Below are positions 33,232-43,117 of a DNA stretch of 50,942 nt, in pieces. The stretch comes from JBBQER01 sp038320885. Lineage in GTDB: Bacteria > Actinomycetota > Acidimicrobiia > IMCC26256 > PALSA-610. A program made the position numbers and the translations under genes. Each line of letters opens with the position of its first letter. Within the stretch, counting starts at the first letter, position 1. The stretch lies in assembly GCA_038320885.1 (NCBI GenBank), contig JBBQER010000016.1, positions 1 through 50,942 of the forward strand, read 5' to 3'. The notes under the pieces were generated by a model. That model was not told where the DNA came from and ran no database searches. It saw nothing but the letters and a program-made list of their open reading frames with translations.

Positions 33232-35034
33232 ATGAAGAAAATTGAGCTGAACAGTGCCGCGGTGCTTTGCGTAATTGGTCTGGTTCTCTTCACGGCCGCG
33301 CCGGCACTTGCCGACACAACCTCAACGACGACAACAACCGTCGCGCCGACTGACACCGCGTCGCCGGCCGTCACGCCCGTGACCACACCGACGATCACCG
33401 CTCCGGTCGATGCGACGAATGTGATGGGCGACGTGCCCGTGACGGCGACGTCCACGGCACCGTCGGTGCAGTTCTATCTCGACAGCGTCGCGTTCGGAGG
33501 CCCAGCGCCGGTCGTCGCGGGCAGCGCGTCGACGGTTTGGCCCACCTGGGGAACTCAGGGCACGCACGCCTGGACCGCGGCCGACTGCGACACGGATTGC
33601 AGTCTCACCCTCTCGAGCGCCGTCAACGTGACGATCGCGAACAATCCCCCGGTGGTGACATCGCCCGCGGACGGCGCAACGACCGGCACGAGCGTCGTGG
33701 TGCAGGCCACCGCCGATGGCGGCGGACTCAGCTTCTCGGTGGACGGCGTGCCGACGAGCTTTGACGCGACCGCGCCGTACTCGCTGACGACCACGCTCCT
33801 GCCGGGCGCGCACTCGGTGCAGGTGCAACAGTGCGACGTAGCAGGAACGTTCTGCGGCGGTCTGACTTCGGGAAGCGTGAGTTTCACCGTCGCGGTGCTG
33901 CATCCGACCGTCGGCGCGGGGTCGCCGAGTCCGTTCAGCCCGCACCCGGACGGCCGCGGCGACCACACGTCGTTCCGCATTCATCTCCCCGAGACGGAAA
34001 ACGTGTCGTTCAGCATTCGAAACACGAACAACACCGTGATCCAAGGGCCGCATACGCCGGGTGTGCTGGCGCCGGGTGACCACATCGCGCGCTGGGACGG
34101 GAAGACGAACGCCGGGAAAATCGCCGGTGACGGGATCTACACGATCGTCGTCGACACGACGCGCTCGAGTGGTGGTTTCGTACTCCGGGGGAAGGCGACG
34201 GCGACGGTTCGAGTCGACGACACGGCGCCGACTCTCGCCGGCATCAACGGCAACGGCTTCACCTTCTATCCGGTGATCGACGGATACATCGACACGTTCG
34301 GACCCAAGGTCACGGTGAACGAGGGCGGCGGGCTCTGGTTGGAGATCTACAACGCAGGCGGCGTCAAGGTCCGCGAGATGGCGCGTCCGCACGCGAGCCC
34401 CGGCACGTTCAAGTTCGGCTGGGACGGCCGCACCGCGGGCGGACAGATGTTGCGCGAGGGGACGTTCCGATACTTCTTCAAGGCCATAGACCGCGCGGGC
34501 AATCTCCGGGTTTCCCCGAACTACCACGTGTTCCTGCGCCACGCGCGTCTCGTCAACAAGACCGCGACGCTGGTCCGCGACGGTGCCGAGGCGAGCGCGT
34601 ACGACCTGACCGCCCCGTGCACCGCCGCCCGTGTGGGGCTTTCGAGCTTTGCTCACGGCGTATGGCTGATCAACGTCTGCGACGAGGCCGTCGACGGCTT
34701 TCAAGTCGCCGCCGCCGAATACACCGTGCGCGCACCGGGAGCGAAGCGCTACAACAACATCCGCATTCGTTCATTCGGAAATACCGTGTCGCCGCCCAAC
34801 GTGGTCGCCGCGATCATCTACAACTGGTCGGCGGGGTGGAAGCCCTTCGGTGCATTCGTCGTGAATCAGAACGGCGTCAACGCGTGGGGCAACTACGGCA
34901 CGCACGCCGCTGCGGGCTTCGTCAGCGGAGGACACGCGATCCGCATCGGCATAGGCATCGGTGACAGCAACCCACCCGCGGACTATGACATCGGGCTCGT
35001 GGAGATCACCGTTTCGTACGCAGTGTTGCAATAG
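33232..35034 (+). CDS. Secreted Ig-like protein with FlgD-type repeats
   Basis: A 600-residue exported protein. A signal peptide (MKKIELNSAAVLCVIGLVLF, cleavage after AALA-type APALA near residue 28) is followed by a Thr-rich linker, two Ig-like modules (PTITAPVDATNVMG; PPVVTSPADGATTG), and two FlgD-type Ig repeats: GDHIARWDGKTNAGKIAGDGIY and GTFKFGWDGRTAGGQMLREGTF. The last 150 residues form a separate domain rich in aromatic residues with paired cysteines (APCTAARV, INVCDEA). No anchor or sortase signal is visible, so it is probably released or wall-bound. Codon choice includes more A/T than neighbours in the first 100 bases. Function unknown; adhesion or surface-layer roles are possible. 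Confidence 0.8.
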   Translation: MKKIELNSAAVLCVIGLVLFTAAPALADTTSTTTTTVAPTDTASPAVTPVTTPTITAPVDATNVMGDVPVTATSTAPSVQFYLDSVAFGGPAPVVAGSASTVWPTWGTQGTHAWTAADCDTDCSLTLSSAVNVTIANNPPVVTSPADGATTGTSVVVQATADGGGLSFSVDGVPTSFDATAPYSLTTTLLPGAHSVQVQQCDVAGTFCGGLTSGSVSFTVAVLHPTVGAGSPSPFSPHPDGRGDHTSFRIHLPETENVSFSIRNTNNTVIQGPHTPGVLAPGDHIARWDGKTNAGKIAGDGIYTIVVDTTRSSGGFVLRGKATATVRVDDTAPTLAGINGNGFTFYPVIDGYIDTFGPKVTVNEGGGLWLEIYNAGGVKVREMARPHASPGTFKFGWDGRTAGGQMLREGTFRYFFKAIDRAGNLRVSPNYHVFLRHARLVNKTATLVRDGAEASAYDLTAPCTAARVGLSSFAHGVWLINVCDEAVDGFQVAAAEYTVRAPGAKRYNNIRIRSFGNTVSPPNVVAAIIYNWSAGWKPFGAFVVNQNGVNAWGNYGTHAAAGFVSGGHAIRIGIGIGDSNPPADYDIGLVEITVSYAVLQ

Positions 35035-35044
35035 ACCCCAGCCC

Positions 35045-35821
35045 TCAGACTTCGGTCAGGCCTTCCCAGCCGGGCGGGGGTGAGCTGAGCTTCCAGAACT
35101 GTTCGGGGGCGGGCGCGGCGAGCTTGGCGCCGATCGCCCAGTCGTCTTCGAGGGCGAGGAGCTGGGTCGGGTAGCACGCGATCGCGGCTTGCTTCTTGGT
35201 CTCGCTCGGATCCGTCGGCGGACACACCGGCGTCGGCCACAAGCGTCGCCGGAACAACGAAGAGACGCGCCAGGCCAGCATGCCCGGAATGTGCTTGTAA
35301 CCGTTGTCCTCGTAGCACCACCACGACACCGCGTCGCCCAGCCGTTCACGCGCGAGGATGCACGCCCGGTGCGTCACGTCGTGATCGGGATTCGCGAGTC
35401 CAAAGGGCGCGATCACGACGGTCGGGCGCAGCGTGGCGAGCGCGGGTGCGAGCGCGTCGGCGAGCACCTCGGGCGCGACGGGACGGTCACCAGGGTTGTA
35501 CGAGTGCTCGATGAACTCGAGGTGAACCGGCTTGGCCTCCAGGATGTCGAGCGCGGCATCGTCTTCGTGACGCCGTGTCTCCATCACGTCGTCGCCCGGA
35601 GCGAAGCCCGACTGCACGTCCCACTTGCGCATCGGATCGGTCGGGTACGCGGGCGGGTTGCCCGCAAACACGGTGACGACGAACACGCCCGGATGCGACG
35701 CCATGAAGTTGCCACAGCTCAGGACTGCGTCGTCGAGATGCGGCGACACGATCACGATCCGGTCGAGCTCCCCGGGTTCGGGCAAGCCCCAGCCGCGCAT
35801 CGGCGGTTCGTCGACACTCAT
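35045..35821 (-). CDS. PIG-L family deacetylase
   Basis: A 258-residue zinc-dependent N-acetylglucosaminyl deacetylase homologue. The metal site is SPHLDDAV (His28, Asp30, Asp31) and ANPDHDVTH (His147, His151). Family members act on GlcNAc-inositol (MshB), bacillithiol precursors, or lipid-linked sugars. The Trp-rich segment WWCYEDNGYKHIPG is not in MshB, so the substrate is probably a glycan or glycolipid. It lies 15 bases after the HIT-like gene and next to the rml cluster, which fits a cell-surface sugar role. Confidence 0.9.
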   Translation of the reverse strand: MSVDEPPMRGWGLPEPGELDRIVIVSPHLDDAVLSCGNFMASHPGVFVVTVFAGNPPAYPTDPMRKWDVQSGFAPGDDVMETRRHEDDAALDILEAKPVHLEFIEHSYNPGDRPVAPEVLADALAPALATLRPTVVIAPFGLANPDHDVTHRACILARERLGDAVSWWCYEDNGYKHIPGMLAWRVSSLFRRRLWPTPVCPPTDPSETKKQAAIACYPTQLLALEDDWAIGAKLAAPAPEQFWKLSSPPPGWEGLTEV

Positions 35822-35836
35822 CCCGCGTTCAACCCG

Positions 35837-36160
35837 TCAAGCCTTGCGCTTCAACCCGTGGCCGAAGAAGCCGCCGACCGGACGACCGTGGGCGTGGTAG
35901 TGGTCGGGGATGTTGCGCATGTTGTCGTCGACGTAGTGCTCGAACGCGAAGTGCTCGGATATCACCGACGCCAGCGCGGTGTGCATGTGCGCGAGCTCGG
36001 CGGGAGGAGGTTCCGTGCCGTGCCCGCGCCACACCACCATCGGGACCGCGCAGATCTCGCACTCCGCGATCCAACAGATGTCGTCCTCGTGGAACCACTC
36101 CGTGATGCGCGCGGCCTCGCACAGATCGCAGTTGTCCGCCCGTTCGTATGTGTTCGTCAT
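35837..36160 (-). CDS. Small HIT-like protein with cysteine pairs
   Basis: A 107-residue protein with C11xxC14 and C34xxC37 pairs and a C-terminal histidine triad-like motif (H87-Y-H89-A-H91, in DHYHAHGRP). The middle, ICAVPMVVWRGHGTEPPPAELAHMHTAL, has the strand-helix pattern of HIT-domain nucleotide hydrolases (GH..P..L). HIT proteins with cysteine pairs often bind zinc. The match is short and from memory of the motif, so the family call is tentative. It is divergent from rmlA and directly upstream of the PIG-L gene. Confidence 0.6.
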   Translation of the reverse strand: MTNTYERADNCDLCEAARITEWFHEDDICWIAECEICAVPMVVWRGHGTEPPPAELAHMHTALASVISEHFAFEHYVDDNMRNIPDHYHAHGRPVGGFFGHGLKRKA

Positions 36161-36232
36161 CGCGAATGACCCTAGAACACAGGCCCCTGGTCAGGTACGG
36201 GTGGTCGGTGTCCCGTGCTATTTTTTCGGCGG

Positions 36233-37339
36233 ATGAAGGGCCTGATCCTCGCCGGCGGCGCCGGTACCCGCCTGCGTCCGATCACGCACACGAGCGCGAA
36301 GCAGCTCGTTCCGATCGCCAACAAGCCCATCATCTTCTACGGCATCGAGCAGCTCGCGGCGGCGGGCATCAAGCACATCGCCATTGTGATCGCCGAGGGC
36401 GACACTGGAGCCGAGATCCGCGCCGCGGTGGGCGACGGATCACATTTCGGTGTCGAGATCTCCTACATCGAGCAGGACGCACCGCGCGGGCTGGCACACT
36501 GCGTGCTCATCGCTCGCGACTTCCTGGGCGACGACGACTTCGTCGTGTACCTCGGTGACAACATGCTGCAAGACGATCTGCGCACCTTTGTCGATGCCTT
36601 CCACACCGCGCGCGATCAGCCGCCCGAGCTGGGCAAACCCCGGGATCCGCCGGCGGCGCAGATCCTGCTCGCGCACGTCGAGGACCCGCGCAACTTCGGC
36701 GTCGCCGAGTTCGACGTGCACGGCGACATCGTGCGGCTCGTCGAGAAGCCCGTTGATCCGCCGAGCGACCTCGCGTTGGCCGGCGTCTACCTGTTCTCGC
36801 CCGCGATCCACGCCGCGGTGCGCGCGATCCGCCCGTCGGCGCGCAACGAGCTCGAGATCACCGACGCGATCCAACAGCTCATCGACGACGGCCATCAGGT
36901 GCGCCACGAGATCCTGCGGGGCTGGTGGATCGACACCGGCAAGAAGGATCCGCTCCTGCATTGCAACCGCCTCGTGCTCGACACCATCGAGCACCGGGTC
37001 GACGGGCACGTCGACGAGCAGTCGCGCGTCGAGCGCCGGGTCATCATCGAACCGGGTGCGCAACTGATCCGATCCGTCGTGCGCGGTCCCGCGATCATCG
37101 GCGCCCGCACGCGGCTCGTCGACACGTACGTCGGGCCGTACACGTCGATCGCCTCCGACTGCGAGCTGGTCGATACCGAGATCGAGAACTCGCTCGTGCT
37201 CGATCACAGCCGCATCCAGGGTGTTCACCGAATCACCGACTCGCTCCTCGGCCGCGAGGTACAGGTGGAGCGCTCGGGGACGCGTCCGCGCGCGACCCGC
37301 CTCGATCTCGGTGACCACTCCCGAGCCGACCTGGAGTAG
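36233..37339 (+). CDS. rmlA: Glucose-1-phosphate thymidylyltransferase, long form
   Basis: A 368-residue nucleotidyltransferase that makes dTDP-glucose, the first step to dTDP-rhamnose. GLILAGGAGTRLRPITHTSAKQLVPIANKP is the nucleotide-binding start, YLGDNMLQDDL holds the metal Asp, and VEKP is conserved. The long C-terminus (about 250 onwards: VIIEPGAQLIRSVVRGPAIIGA, SLVLDHSRIQ) is a left-handed beta-helix, found in the long RmlA forms of actinobacteria and archaea. The ATG at 36233 sits 12 bases after a TATTTTTT stretch, with only a weak ribosome site. The stop is two bases before rmlC. Confidence 0.93.
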   Translation: MKGLILAGGAGTRLRPITHTSAKQLVPIANKPIIFYGIEQLAAAGIKHIAIVIAEGDTGAEIRAAVGDGSHFGVEISYIEQDAPRGLAHCVLIARDFLGDDDFVVYLGDNMLQDDLRTFVDAFHTARDQPPELGKPRDPPAAQILLAHVEDPRNFGVAEFDVHGDIVRLVEKPVDPPSDLALAGVYLFSPAIHAAVRAIRPSARNELEITDAIQQLIDDGHQVRHEILRGWWIDTGKKDPLLHCNRLVLDTIEHRVDGHVDEQSRVERRVIIEPGAQLIRSVVRGPAIIGARTRLVDTYVGPYTSIASDCELVDTEIENSLVLDHSRIQGVHRITDSLLGREVQVERSGTRPRATRLDLGDHSRADLE

Positions 37340-37341
37340 CG

Positions 37342-37914
37342 ATGGCGACCGTTCTCGAGAGCGAAGTGATCGCGGGTGTGATGCTCGTGGAGCCGGTCGT
37401 GCACGGCGACGCGCGCGGTTTGTTCGTCGAGACGTTCCGCCACGAATGGATCCCGCAGGCCCGCGAGATGATCCAGATGAACCGGGCCGATCGCCAGGCC
37501 GGTTGCATCGTCGGGCTGCACTACCACCGGTTCCAGGCCGACTACTGGTACGTCCCGTTCGGCCGGGCCCGGGTCGTCCTCCACGACCTGCGCTTCGGTT
37601 CACCGACCGGCGGCGCGACCCTTTCCGTCGACCGTGGTATGCGCGAAGACGGCGTCCACGACCACGGCGGCATCTACATCCCGCCCGGGGTCGCGCACGG
37701 GTTCGCGTCGCTCACCGACATGACGATCACGTACCTCGTCGACGGTTACTACGACCCGAACGACGAGCTCGGCGTGGCGTGGGACGATCCCGAGGTGGAG
37801 GCCGACTGGGGGCTCACGACGGCGCCGATCCTTTCGGGCCGCGACAGCTCGAACCCGCATCGCTCCGAGATCGCGGACGACATGCGACCCGGTTTCGTGT
37901 CTGCCCACTCGTGA
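37342..37914 (+). CDS. rmlC: dTDP-4-dehydrorhamnose 3,5-epimerase
   Basis: A 190-residue cupin-fold epimerase, third step of dTDP-rhamnose synthesis. DARGLFVETFRHEW, CIVGLHYHRFQADYWYVPFG with the catalytic His, HDLRFGSPTGG, and IYIPPGVAHGFASLTDMTITYLVDGYYDPNDELG are characteristic, including the conserved GxAHGF. ATG at 37342 follows CTGGAG. Its stop overlaps rmlB as GTGA. Confidence 0.92.
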   Translation: MATVLESEVIAGVMLVEPVVHGDARGLFVETFRHEWIPQAREMIQMNRADRQAGCIVGLHYHRFQADYWYVPFGRARVVLHDLRFGSPTGGATLSVDRGMREDGVHDHGGIYIPPGVAHGFASLTDMTITYLVDGYYDPNDELGVAWDDPEVEADWGLTTAPILSGRDSSNPHRSEIADDMRPGFVSAHS

Positions 37915-38870
37915 AGCTGTTCGTGACCGGCGGTGCCGGCTTCATCGGCTCGAACTTCGTCCGTCACGTGTTCGCCAACACCGACGACGAGGTAACGGTC
38001 TACGACGCGCTGACCTACGCCGGGAACCTGTCGACACTGCGCGACGTCGACGACGATCCCCGCTACAAGTTCGTCCTCGGGAACATCTGTGATCCCGGAA
38101 TGCTCGAGAACGCCATGCGCGGTCACGATGCCGTCGTGCACTTCGCGGCGGAAAGTCACGTCGACCGTTCAATTGCCGGCCCCGACGACTTCATCAACAC
38201 CAACTGCTTCGGCACCAACATCGTCATGGACACCGCACGCCGGTTGAACATCAGCCGCGTCGTGCACATCGGGACCGACGAGGTGTACGGATCGGTCGAG
38301 GTGGGATCGTCGACCGAGAACGACGCCCTCGAGCCGCGTTCGCCCTACTCGGCTTCGAAGGCCGGCGCCGATCTGATCGCGCTCTCGTATCACCACACGT
38401 ACGGGCTGCCGGTGGTGGTGACGCGCTGCACCAACAACTTCGGGCCGTACCAGTATCCCGAGAAGGCAATACCGCTCTTCACGACCAACCTCCTCGACGG
38501 CGCGTCGATCCCCCTCTACGGCGACGGCCTGAACGAACGCGACTGGATCCACGTCGACGATCACTGTGCCGGTGTGTACCTCGCGCTCCACGATGGCGTT
38601 GCCGGCGAGATCTACAACGTCGGCGCCGGGAACGAGACGCCCAACCGCGCGCTGGTCGACAAGCTGCTCGCGCTCACCGAACGCGGCGAGGACCTCGTGG
38701 AGTACGTGACCGACCGACTGGGCCACGACCGGCGTTACTCGGTGGACATCGCCAAGATCAGCGGGTTGGGCTGGACGCGGAAGCGCTCGCTCGACGAGGC
38801 CCTGGCGCAAACTGTCGAGTGGTACCGCGCGAATCGCTGGTGGTGGGAGCCGCTCAAGGTCCGCACATGA
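37911..38870 (+). CDS. rmlB: dTDP-glucose 4,6-dehydratase
   Basis: A 319-residue extended short-chain dehydrogenase, second step of dTDP-rhamnose synthesis. VTGGAGFIGSNFVRHV binds NAD; HFAAESHVDRSI and HIGTDEVYGS hold the catalytic Asp/Glu pair region; YSASKAGAD gives the Tyr-x3-Lys; TRCTNNFGPYQYPEKAIPLF and the RDWIHVDDHC segment bind the nucleotide sugar. The GTG at 37911 overlaps the rmlC stop; a longer reading to 37221 lies across rmlC in another frame and is not real. Confidence 0.95.
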   Translation: MKLFVTGGAGFIGSNFVRHVFANTDDEVTVYDALTYAGNLSTLRDVDDDPRYKFVLGNICDPGMLENAMRGHDAVVHFAAESHVDRSIAGPDDFINTNCFGTNIVMDTARRLNISRVVHIGTDEVYGSVEVGSSTENDALEPRSPYSASKAGADLIALSYHHTYGLPVVVTRCTNNFGPYQYPEKAIPLFTTNLLDGASIPLYGDGLNERDWIHVDDHCAGVYLALHDGVAGEIYNVGAGNETPNRALVDKLLALTERGEDLVEYVTDRLGHDRRYSVDIAKISGLGWTRKRSLDEALAQTVEWYRANRWWWEPLKVRT

Positions 38871-39709
38871 AGATCCTCGTCACGGGCGCGGGCGGTCAGG
38901 TCGGAACCGAATTGGTCGACGCGCTCGCTCCGCACGACGTGATCGCGTGCAGCCATGCGGATCTCGACGCGGGCGACCGAGACTCGGCGCTGGCTGCGGT
39001 CACCGGTACCCGTCCCGACGCGATCGTCCATTGCGCGGCGTGGACGGACGTCGACGGCTGCGAATCCGACACCGATCGTGCGTACCGCGACAACGCGCTC
39101 GCCTGCCGCAACGTCATGGAGGCCGCGCGCCGCGTGAACGCGTACGTGGTCGCGCTCTCTACCGACTACGTGTTCGACGGCGAGAAGGAGACGCCCTACG
39201 ACGAGTGGGACACGCCCAACCCGATCTCCGTGTACGGCGCGTCGAAGCTGGCCGGCGAGTTCGAGATGGACTCGAGCTGCGCGGTCGTGCGCGCGTCGTG
39301 GGTGTGCGGCCGGCACGGATCGAACGCGGTCAAGACGATCCTGCGGCTGGCGCAGCAGAAAGGGAAGATGCGCTTCGTCACCGATCAGCGCGGTTCGCCG
39401 ACCGTCGTCTCCGACCTGGTCGTCGCACTGCGGTCGTTCGTCGTCGATCGGCTCCCGGGAACCTGGCACGTGACCAACCAGGGCGCGCTCACCTGGTACG
39501 AGCTGGCGCGCACCGTGCTCACCGCCGCCGGCGACGATCCGGGACGGGTCGAGCCGATCACGACCGCCGACCTGAACCCACCCCGCGCCGCGACCCGCCC
39601 CGCCAACTCCGAGCTCGACAACCGCGCCCTGCGCCTCGCCGGCCGCCCCCTCCTCCCCGACTACCGCGAGTCGATCGACCGCCTCGTGAAGGAACTCCTC
39701 GCCAACTAG
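38867..39709 (+). CDS. rmlD: dTDP-4-dehydrorhamnose reductase
   Basis: A 280-residue reductase, last step to dTDP-L-rhamnose. ILVTGAGGQVGTELV binds NADPH, ALSTDYVFDGEKETPYDEWD is family-typical, and YGASKLAGE holds the catalytic Tyr and Lys. Its ATG overlaps the rmlB stop as ATGA. The complete rmlA-C-B-D set in 3.5 kb means the cell can make rhamnose for a surface polymer; no rhamnosyltransferase is in the window. Confidence 0.93.
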   Translation: MKILVTGAGGQVGTELVDALAPHDVIACSHADLDAGDRDSALAAVTGTRPDAIVHCAAWTDVDGCESDTDRAYRDNALACRNVMEAARRVNAYVVALSTDYVFDGEKETPYDEWDTPNPISVYGASKLAGEFEMDSSCAVVRASWVCGRHGSNAVKTILRLAQQKGKMRFVTDQRGSPTVVSDLVVALRSFVVDRLPGTWHVTNQGALTWYELARTVLTAAGDDPGRVEPITTADLNPPRAATRPANSELDNRALRLAGRPLLPDYRESIDRLVKELLAN

Positions 39710-39712
39710 CGG

Positions 39713-39763
39713 CGAACCGGCGTGGGATTCGGGGCCCTGTGACCCGATACTCACGCCGGTTCG
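39713..39763. repeat. Long hairpin repeat, copy 1 (probable rmlD/icd terminator)
   Basis: CGAACCGGCGTG (39713-39724) pairs perfectly with CACGCCGGTTCG (39752-39763); the inner part can extend with TCGGG/CCCGA. On the plus strand it is followed by ATTTTCTC, suiting a terminator for rmlD, and it also lies just past the icd stop. The same arms recur at 41009-41059, so this is a repeated element rather than a one-off terminator. Confidence 0.75.
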
Positions 39764-39772
39764 ATTTTCTCG

Positions 39773-40966
<1,194 letters not shown>

Positions 40967-41008
40967 GGCCGAGAAGTTACCTGTTGGCGCCGCGAGCCCT
41001 TCCGAGAG

Positions 41009-41059
41009 CGAACCGGCGTGAGTTGGCTACCTATTCGGGTGCGTACTCACGCCGGTTCG
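41009..41059. repeat. Long hairpin repeat, copy 2 (between trpA and icd)
   Basis: CGAACCGGCGTGAGT (41009-41023) pairs perfectly over 15 bases with ACTCACGCCGGTTCG (41045-41059) around a 21-base loop. It begins five bases after the trpA stop (reading the minus strand) and ends 42 bases before the icd start codon. The arms match copy 1 at 39713-39763, and both share ATTCGGG in the loop region. Confidence 0.75.
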
Positions 41060-41063
41060 GGAT

Positions 41064-41837
41064 TTAGGTCGCGTCGAGGGCTACCCGGAGAGAGCCGACG
41101 AACGCGGCGGCTTCGTCGGCGCCGCCGCCGTCGAGCAGGCGACGTACCAACGCGCTGCCGACGATCACGCCGTCGGCGAAGGTCGCGGCCTCCGCGGCTT
41201 GCGCGGGCGTGGAGATCCCGACACCGAGCAAGACCGGCAGATCGGTCATCGCCTTGCAGCGCCGGCCCATTTGTGCCGCGTGCTTCGGCAGCGCGCTGCG
41301 CTCACCGGTCACGCCGAGGAGCGAGACGCCGTAGACGAACCCGCGCGACCGTTCGCAGATCGCGGCGAGACGGTCGTCGGGCGTCGTGGGCGCGGCAAGC
41401 AGGATCGTGGCCACGCCCGCGGCGTCGGCCGCGTCGCCCCAGCCGTCGAGCTCGTCGAGCGGGAGGTCGGGCAGGATCGCGCCGCTCACGCCCGCGTTCC
41501 CGAGCGCCTGCGCGCCGCGCTCGTGGCCGAGGTGCAGCATCAGGTTGTAGTACGTCATCACGATCAGCGGGACGGGTGCGTCAACGGTGGCGAGCGCGTC
41601 GATGACGCCCACCGGCGTCGCGCCGAGATCGAGTGCGCGCTGGCTCGCTTCCTGAATCGTGCGGCCGTCCATGATCGGATCGGAGAACGGGATGCCGACC
41701 TCGACCGCGTCGGCACCGGCGTCGATCACCGCCCGAACGACGTCACACCACTCCCGGCCGAGCCCGCCGGTCACATACGGAACAAGCAGTTTGCGACCGG
41801 CCGCCCGCCGCGCCCGCAAGTGTGCTTCGAGATCCAT
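41064..41837 (-). CDS. trpA: Tryptophan synthase alpha chain
   Basis: A 257-residue TIM-barrel enzyme that cleaves indole-3-glycerol phosphate to indole, passed to TrpB. The catalytic Glu47 is in VEVGIPFSDPIMDGRTIQEAS, the second acid is in the GAILPDLPLDE region, and GFVYGVSLLGVTGER binds phosphate. I prefer ATG 41835-41837; a GTG at 41846 would add three residues. The region just before the start is a 14-base tandem repeat reaching back into trpB. Confidence 0.94.
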   Translation of the reverse strand: MDLEAHLRARRAAGRKLLVPYVTGGLGREWCDVVRAVIDAGADAVEVGIPFSDPIMDGRTIQEASQRALDLGATPVGVIDALATVDAPVPLIVMTYYNLMLHLGHERGAQALGNAGVSGAILPDLPLDELDGWGDAADAAGVATILLAAPTTPDDRLAAICERSRGFVYGVSLLGVTGERSALPKHAAQMGRRCKAMTDLPVLLGVGISTPAQAAEAATFADGVIVGSALVRRLLDGGGADEAAAFVGSLRVALDAT

Positions 41838-41879
41838 GCCCGTCACGCGAGGCCCGTCACGCGAAGCCCATCACTCGAG
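41838..41879 (-). repeat. Three 14-base tandem repeats across the trpB/trpA junction
   Basis: On the plus strand the units are GCCCGTCACGCGAG (41838-41851), GCCCGTCACGCGAA (41852-41865) and GCCCATCACTCGAG (41866-41879). They contain the trpB stop and end at the preferred trpA ATG. They make up nearly the whole intercistronic spacer and could set the coupling between alpha and beta chain translation. Confidence 0.75.
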
Positions 41880-43106
41880 CTGCCCCAGGCGTTCGGCGAC
41901 CTGCGCCGCGTCCTTGTCGCCGCGGCCCGACAGCGTGACGAGCACCGTCGAACCGGTCGGCACCGTGCGGCCCGCCTCGCGCGCGAGCCAGCCGATCGCG
42001 TGCGCGGGCTCGAGCGCGGGCACGATTCCCTCGGTCGCGGAGAGCAGCTGGAAGCCCTCGAGCGCCTCCTCGTCGGTGGCGGAGTAGTACTGGGCCCGAC
42101 CGTTGGCCGCGAGCATCGCGTGTTCCGGGCCGACGCCCGGGTAGTCGAGCCCGGCGCTGATCGACGTCGCCTCGAGCACCTGGCCGTCTTCGTCCTGGAG
42201 GAACAGCGAACGCATGCCGTGGATGACGCCCGGCACGCCTCTGCTCACGGCGGCGCCGTGGTGTCCGCTCTCGAGCCCGAGCCCGCCGGCTTCGATCCCG
42301 ACGAGCTTCGAGCGGGTCTCGATGAACGCGGTGAACGTGCCGATCGCGTTGGAACCGCCGCCCACACAGGCGACCACGTAATCGGGATCGTCGCCGTCGA
42401 GAATCGCACGCGTCTGCGCGCGCGCCTCGTCGCCGACGACCCGCTGGAACTCTCTGACCATCCACGGAAACGGATGCGGTCCCATGGCCGACCCGATGCA
42501 GTAGTGCGTCTCCTCGACCGACTCGACCCAACCGCGCATCGCCTCGTTGACGGCGTCTTTGAGCGTCGCGCTGCCCGAGACCACCGGCACGACCTCGGCG
42601 CCGAGGAGCTTCATGCGCCACACGTTCAGGGCCTGGCGCTCGACGTCGACCGCGCCCATGTAGACCGTGCAGCCGAGGCCGAACAGCGCGGCGCCGGTCG
42701 CGGACGCCACCCCGTGCTGACCGGCGCCCGTCTCGGCGATCACGCGCTTCTTGCCCATCCGGCGGGTCAGCAGGCATTGACCGAGCACGTTGTTGATCTT
42801 GTGCGACCCGGTATGCGCGAGATCCTCCCGCTTCAGGAGAACGCGCACGCCCAGGCGCTCCGACAATCGCGCGCACTCCGTGATCGGCGTCGGCCGGCCG
42901 ACGTAGCTCGACAGCAACGACGCGTATTCGGCGCGGAACGCGTCGTCATGCCAGGCGGCGCGGAACTCCGTCTCGAGTTGACCGAGCGCCGGCACGAGGG
43001 TCTCCGGCGCGAAGCGGCCGCCGAACTCACCGAATCGGCCAAGATCGACCGGCTCGGCTCCGGGGGGTTCGAGGTGCACGGCCGAACCGCGCAACGGTAC
43101 AGACAT
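41871..43106 (-). CDS. trpB: Tryptophan synthase beta chain (TrpB1-type)
   Basis: A 411-residue PLP enzyme that joins indole and serine. PLP-binding Lys103 lies in REDLAHTGSHKINN, the phosphate loop is CVGGGSNAIG, and GRFGEFGGRFAPETL, ETGAGQHGVA and TEGIVPALEPAHA are canonical TrpB1 features. ATG at 43104-43106 has GGAG upstream; a TTG at 43121 overlapping the trpF stop (TTGA) is an alternative. It is next to trpA, its normal partner. Confidence 0.95.
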   Translation of the reverse strand: MSVPLRGSAVHLEPPGAEPVDLGRFGEFGGRFAPETLVPALGQLETEFRAAWHDDAFRAEYASLLSSYVGRPTPITECARLSERLGVRVLLKREDLAHTGSHKINNVLGQCLLTRRMGKKRVIAETGAGQHGVASATGAALFGLGCTVYMGAVDVERQALNVWRMKLLGAEVVPVVSGSATLKDAVNEAMRGWVESVEETHYCIGSAMGPHPFPWMVREFQRVVGDEARAQTRAILDGDDPDYVVACVGGGSNAIGTFTAFIETRSKLVGIEAGGLGLESGHHGAAVSRGVPGVIHGMRSLFLQDEDGQVLEATSISAGLDYPGVGPEHAMLAANGRAQYYSATDEEALEGFQLLSATEGIVPALEPAHAIGWLAREAGRTVPTGSTVLVTLSGRGDKDAAQVAERLGQLE

Positions 43107-43117
43107 CGGCGTCTCCG

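Noticed and set aside
37221..37910. 549-residue extended reading of rmlB
   Set aside because: The added part is the rmlC region in another frame and is Arg/Pro-rich noise; rmlB starts at the GTG overlapping the rmlC stop.
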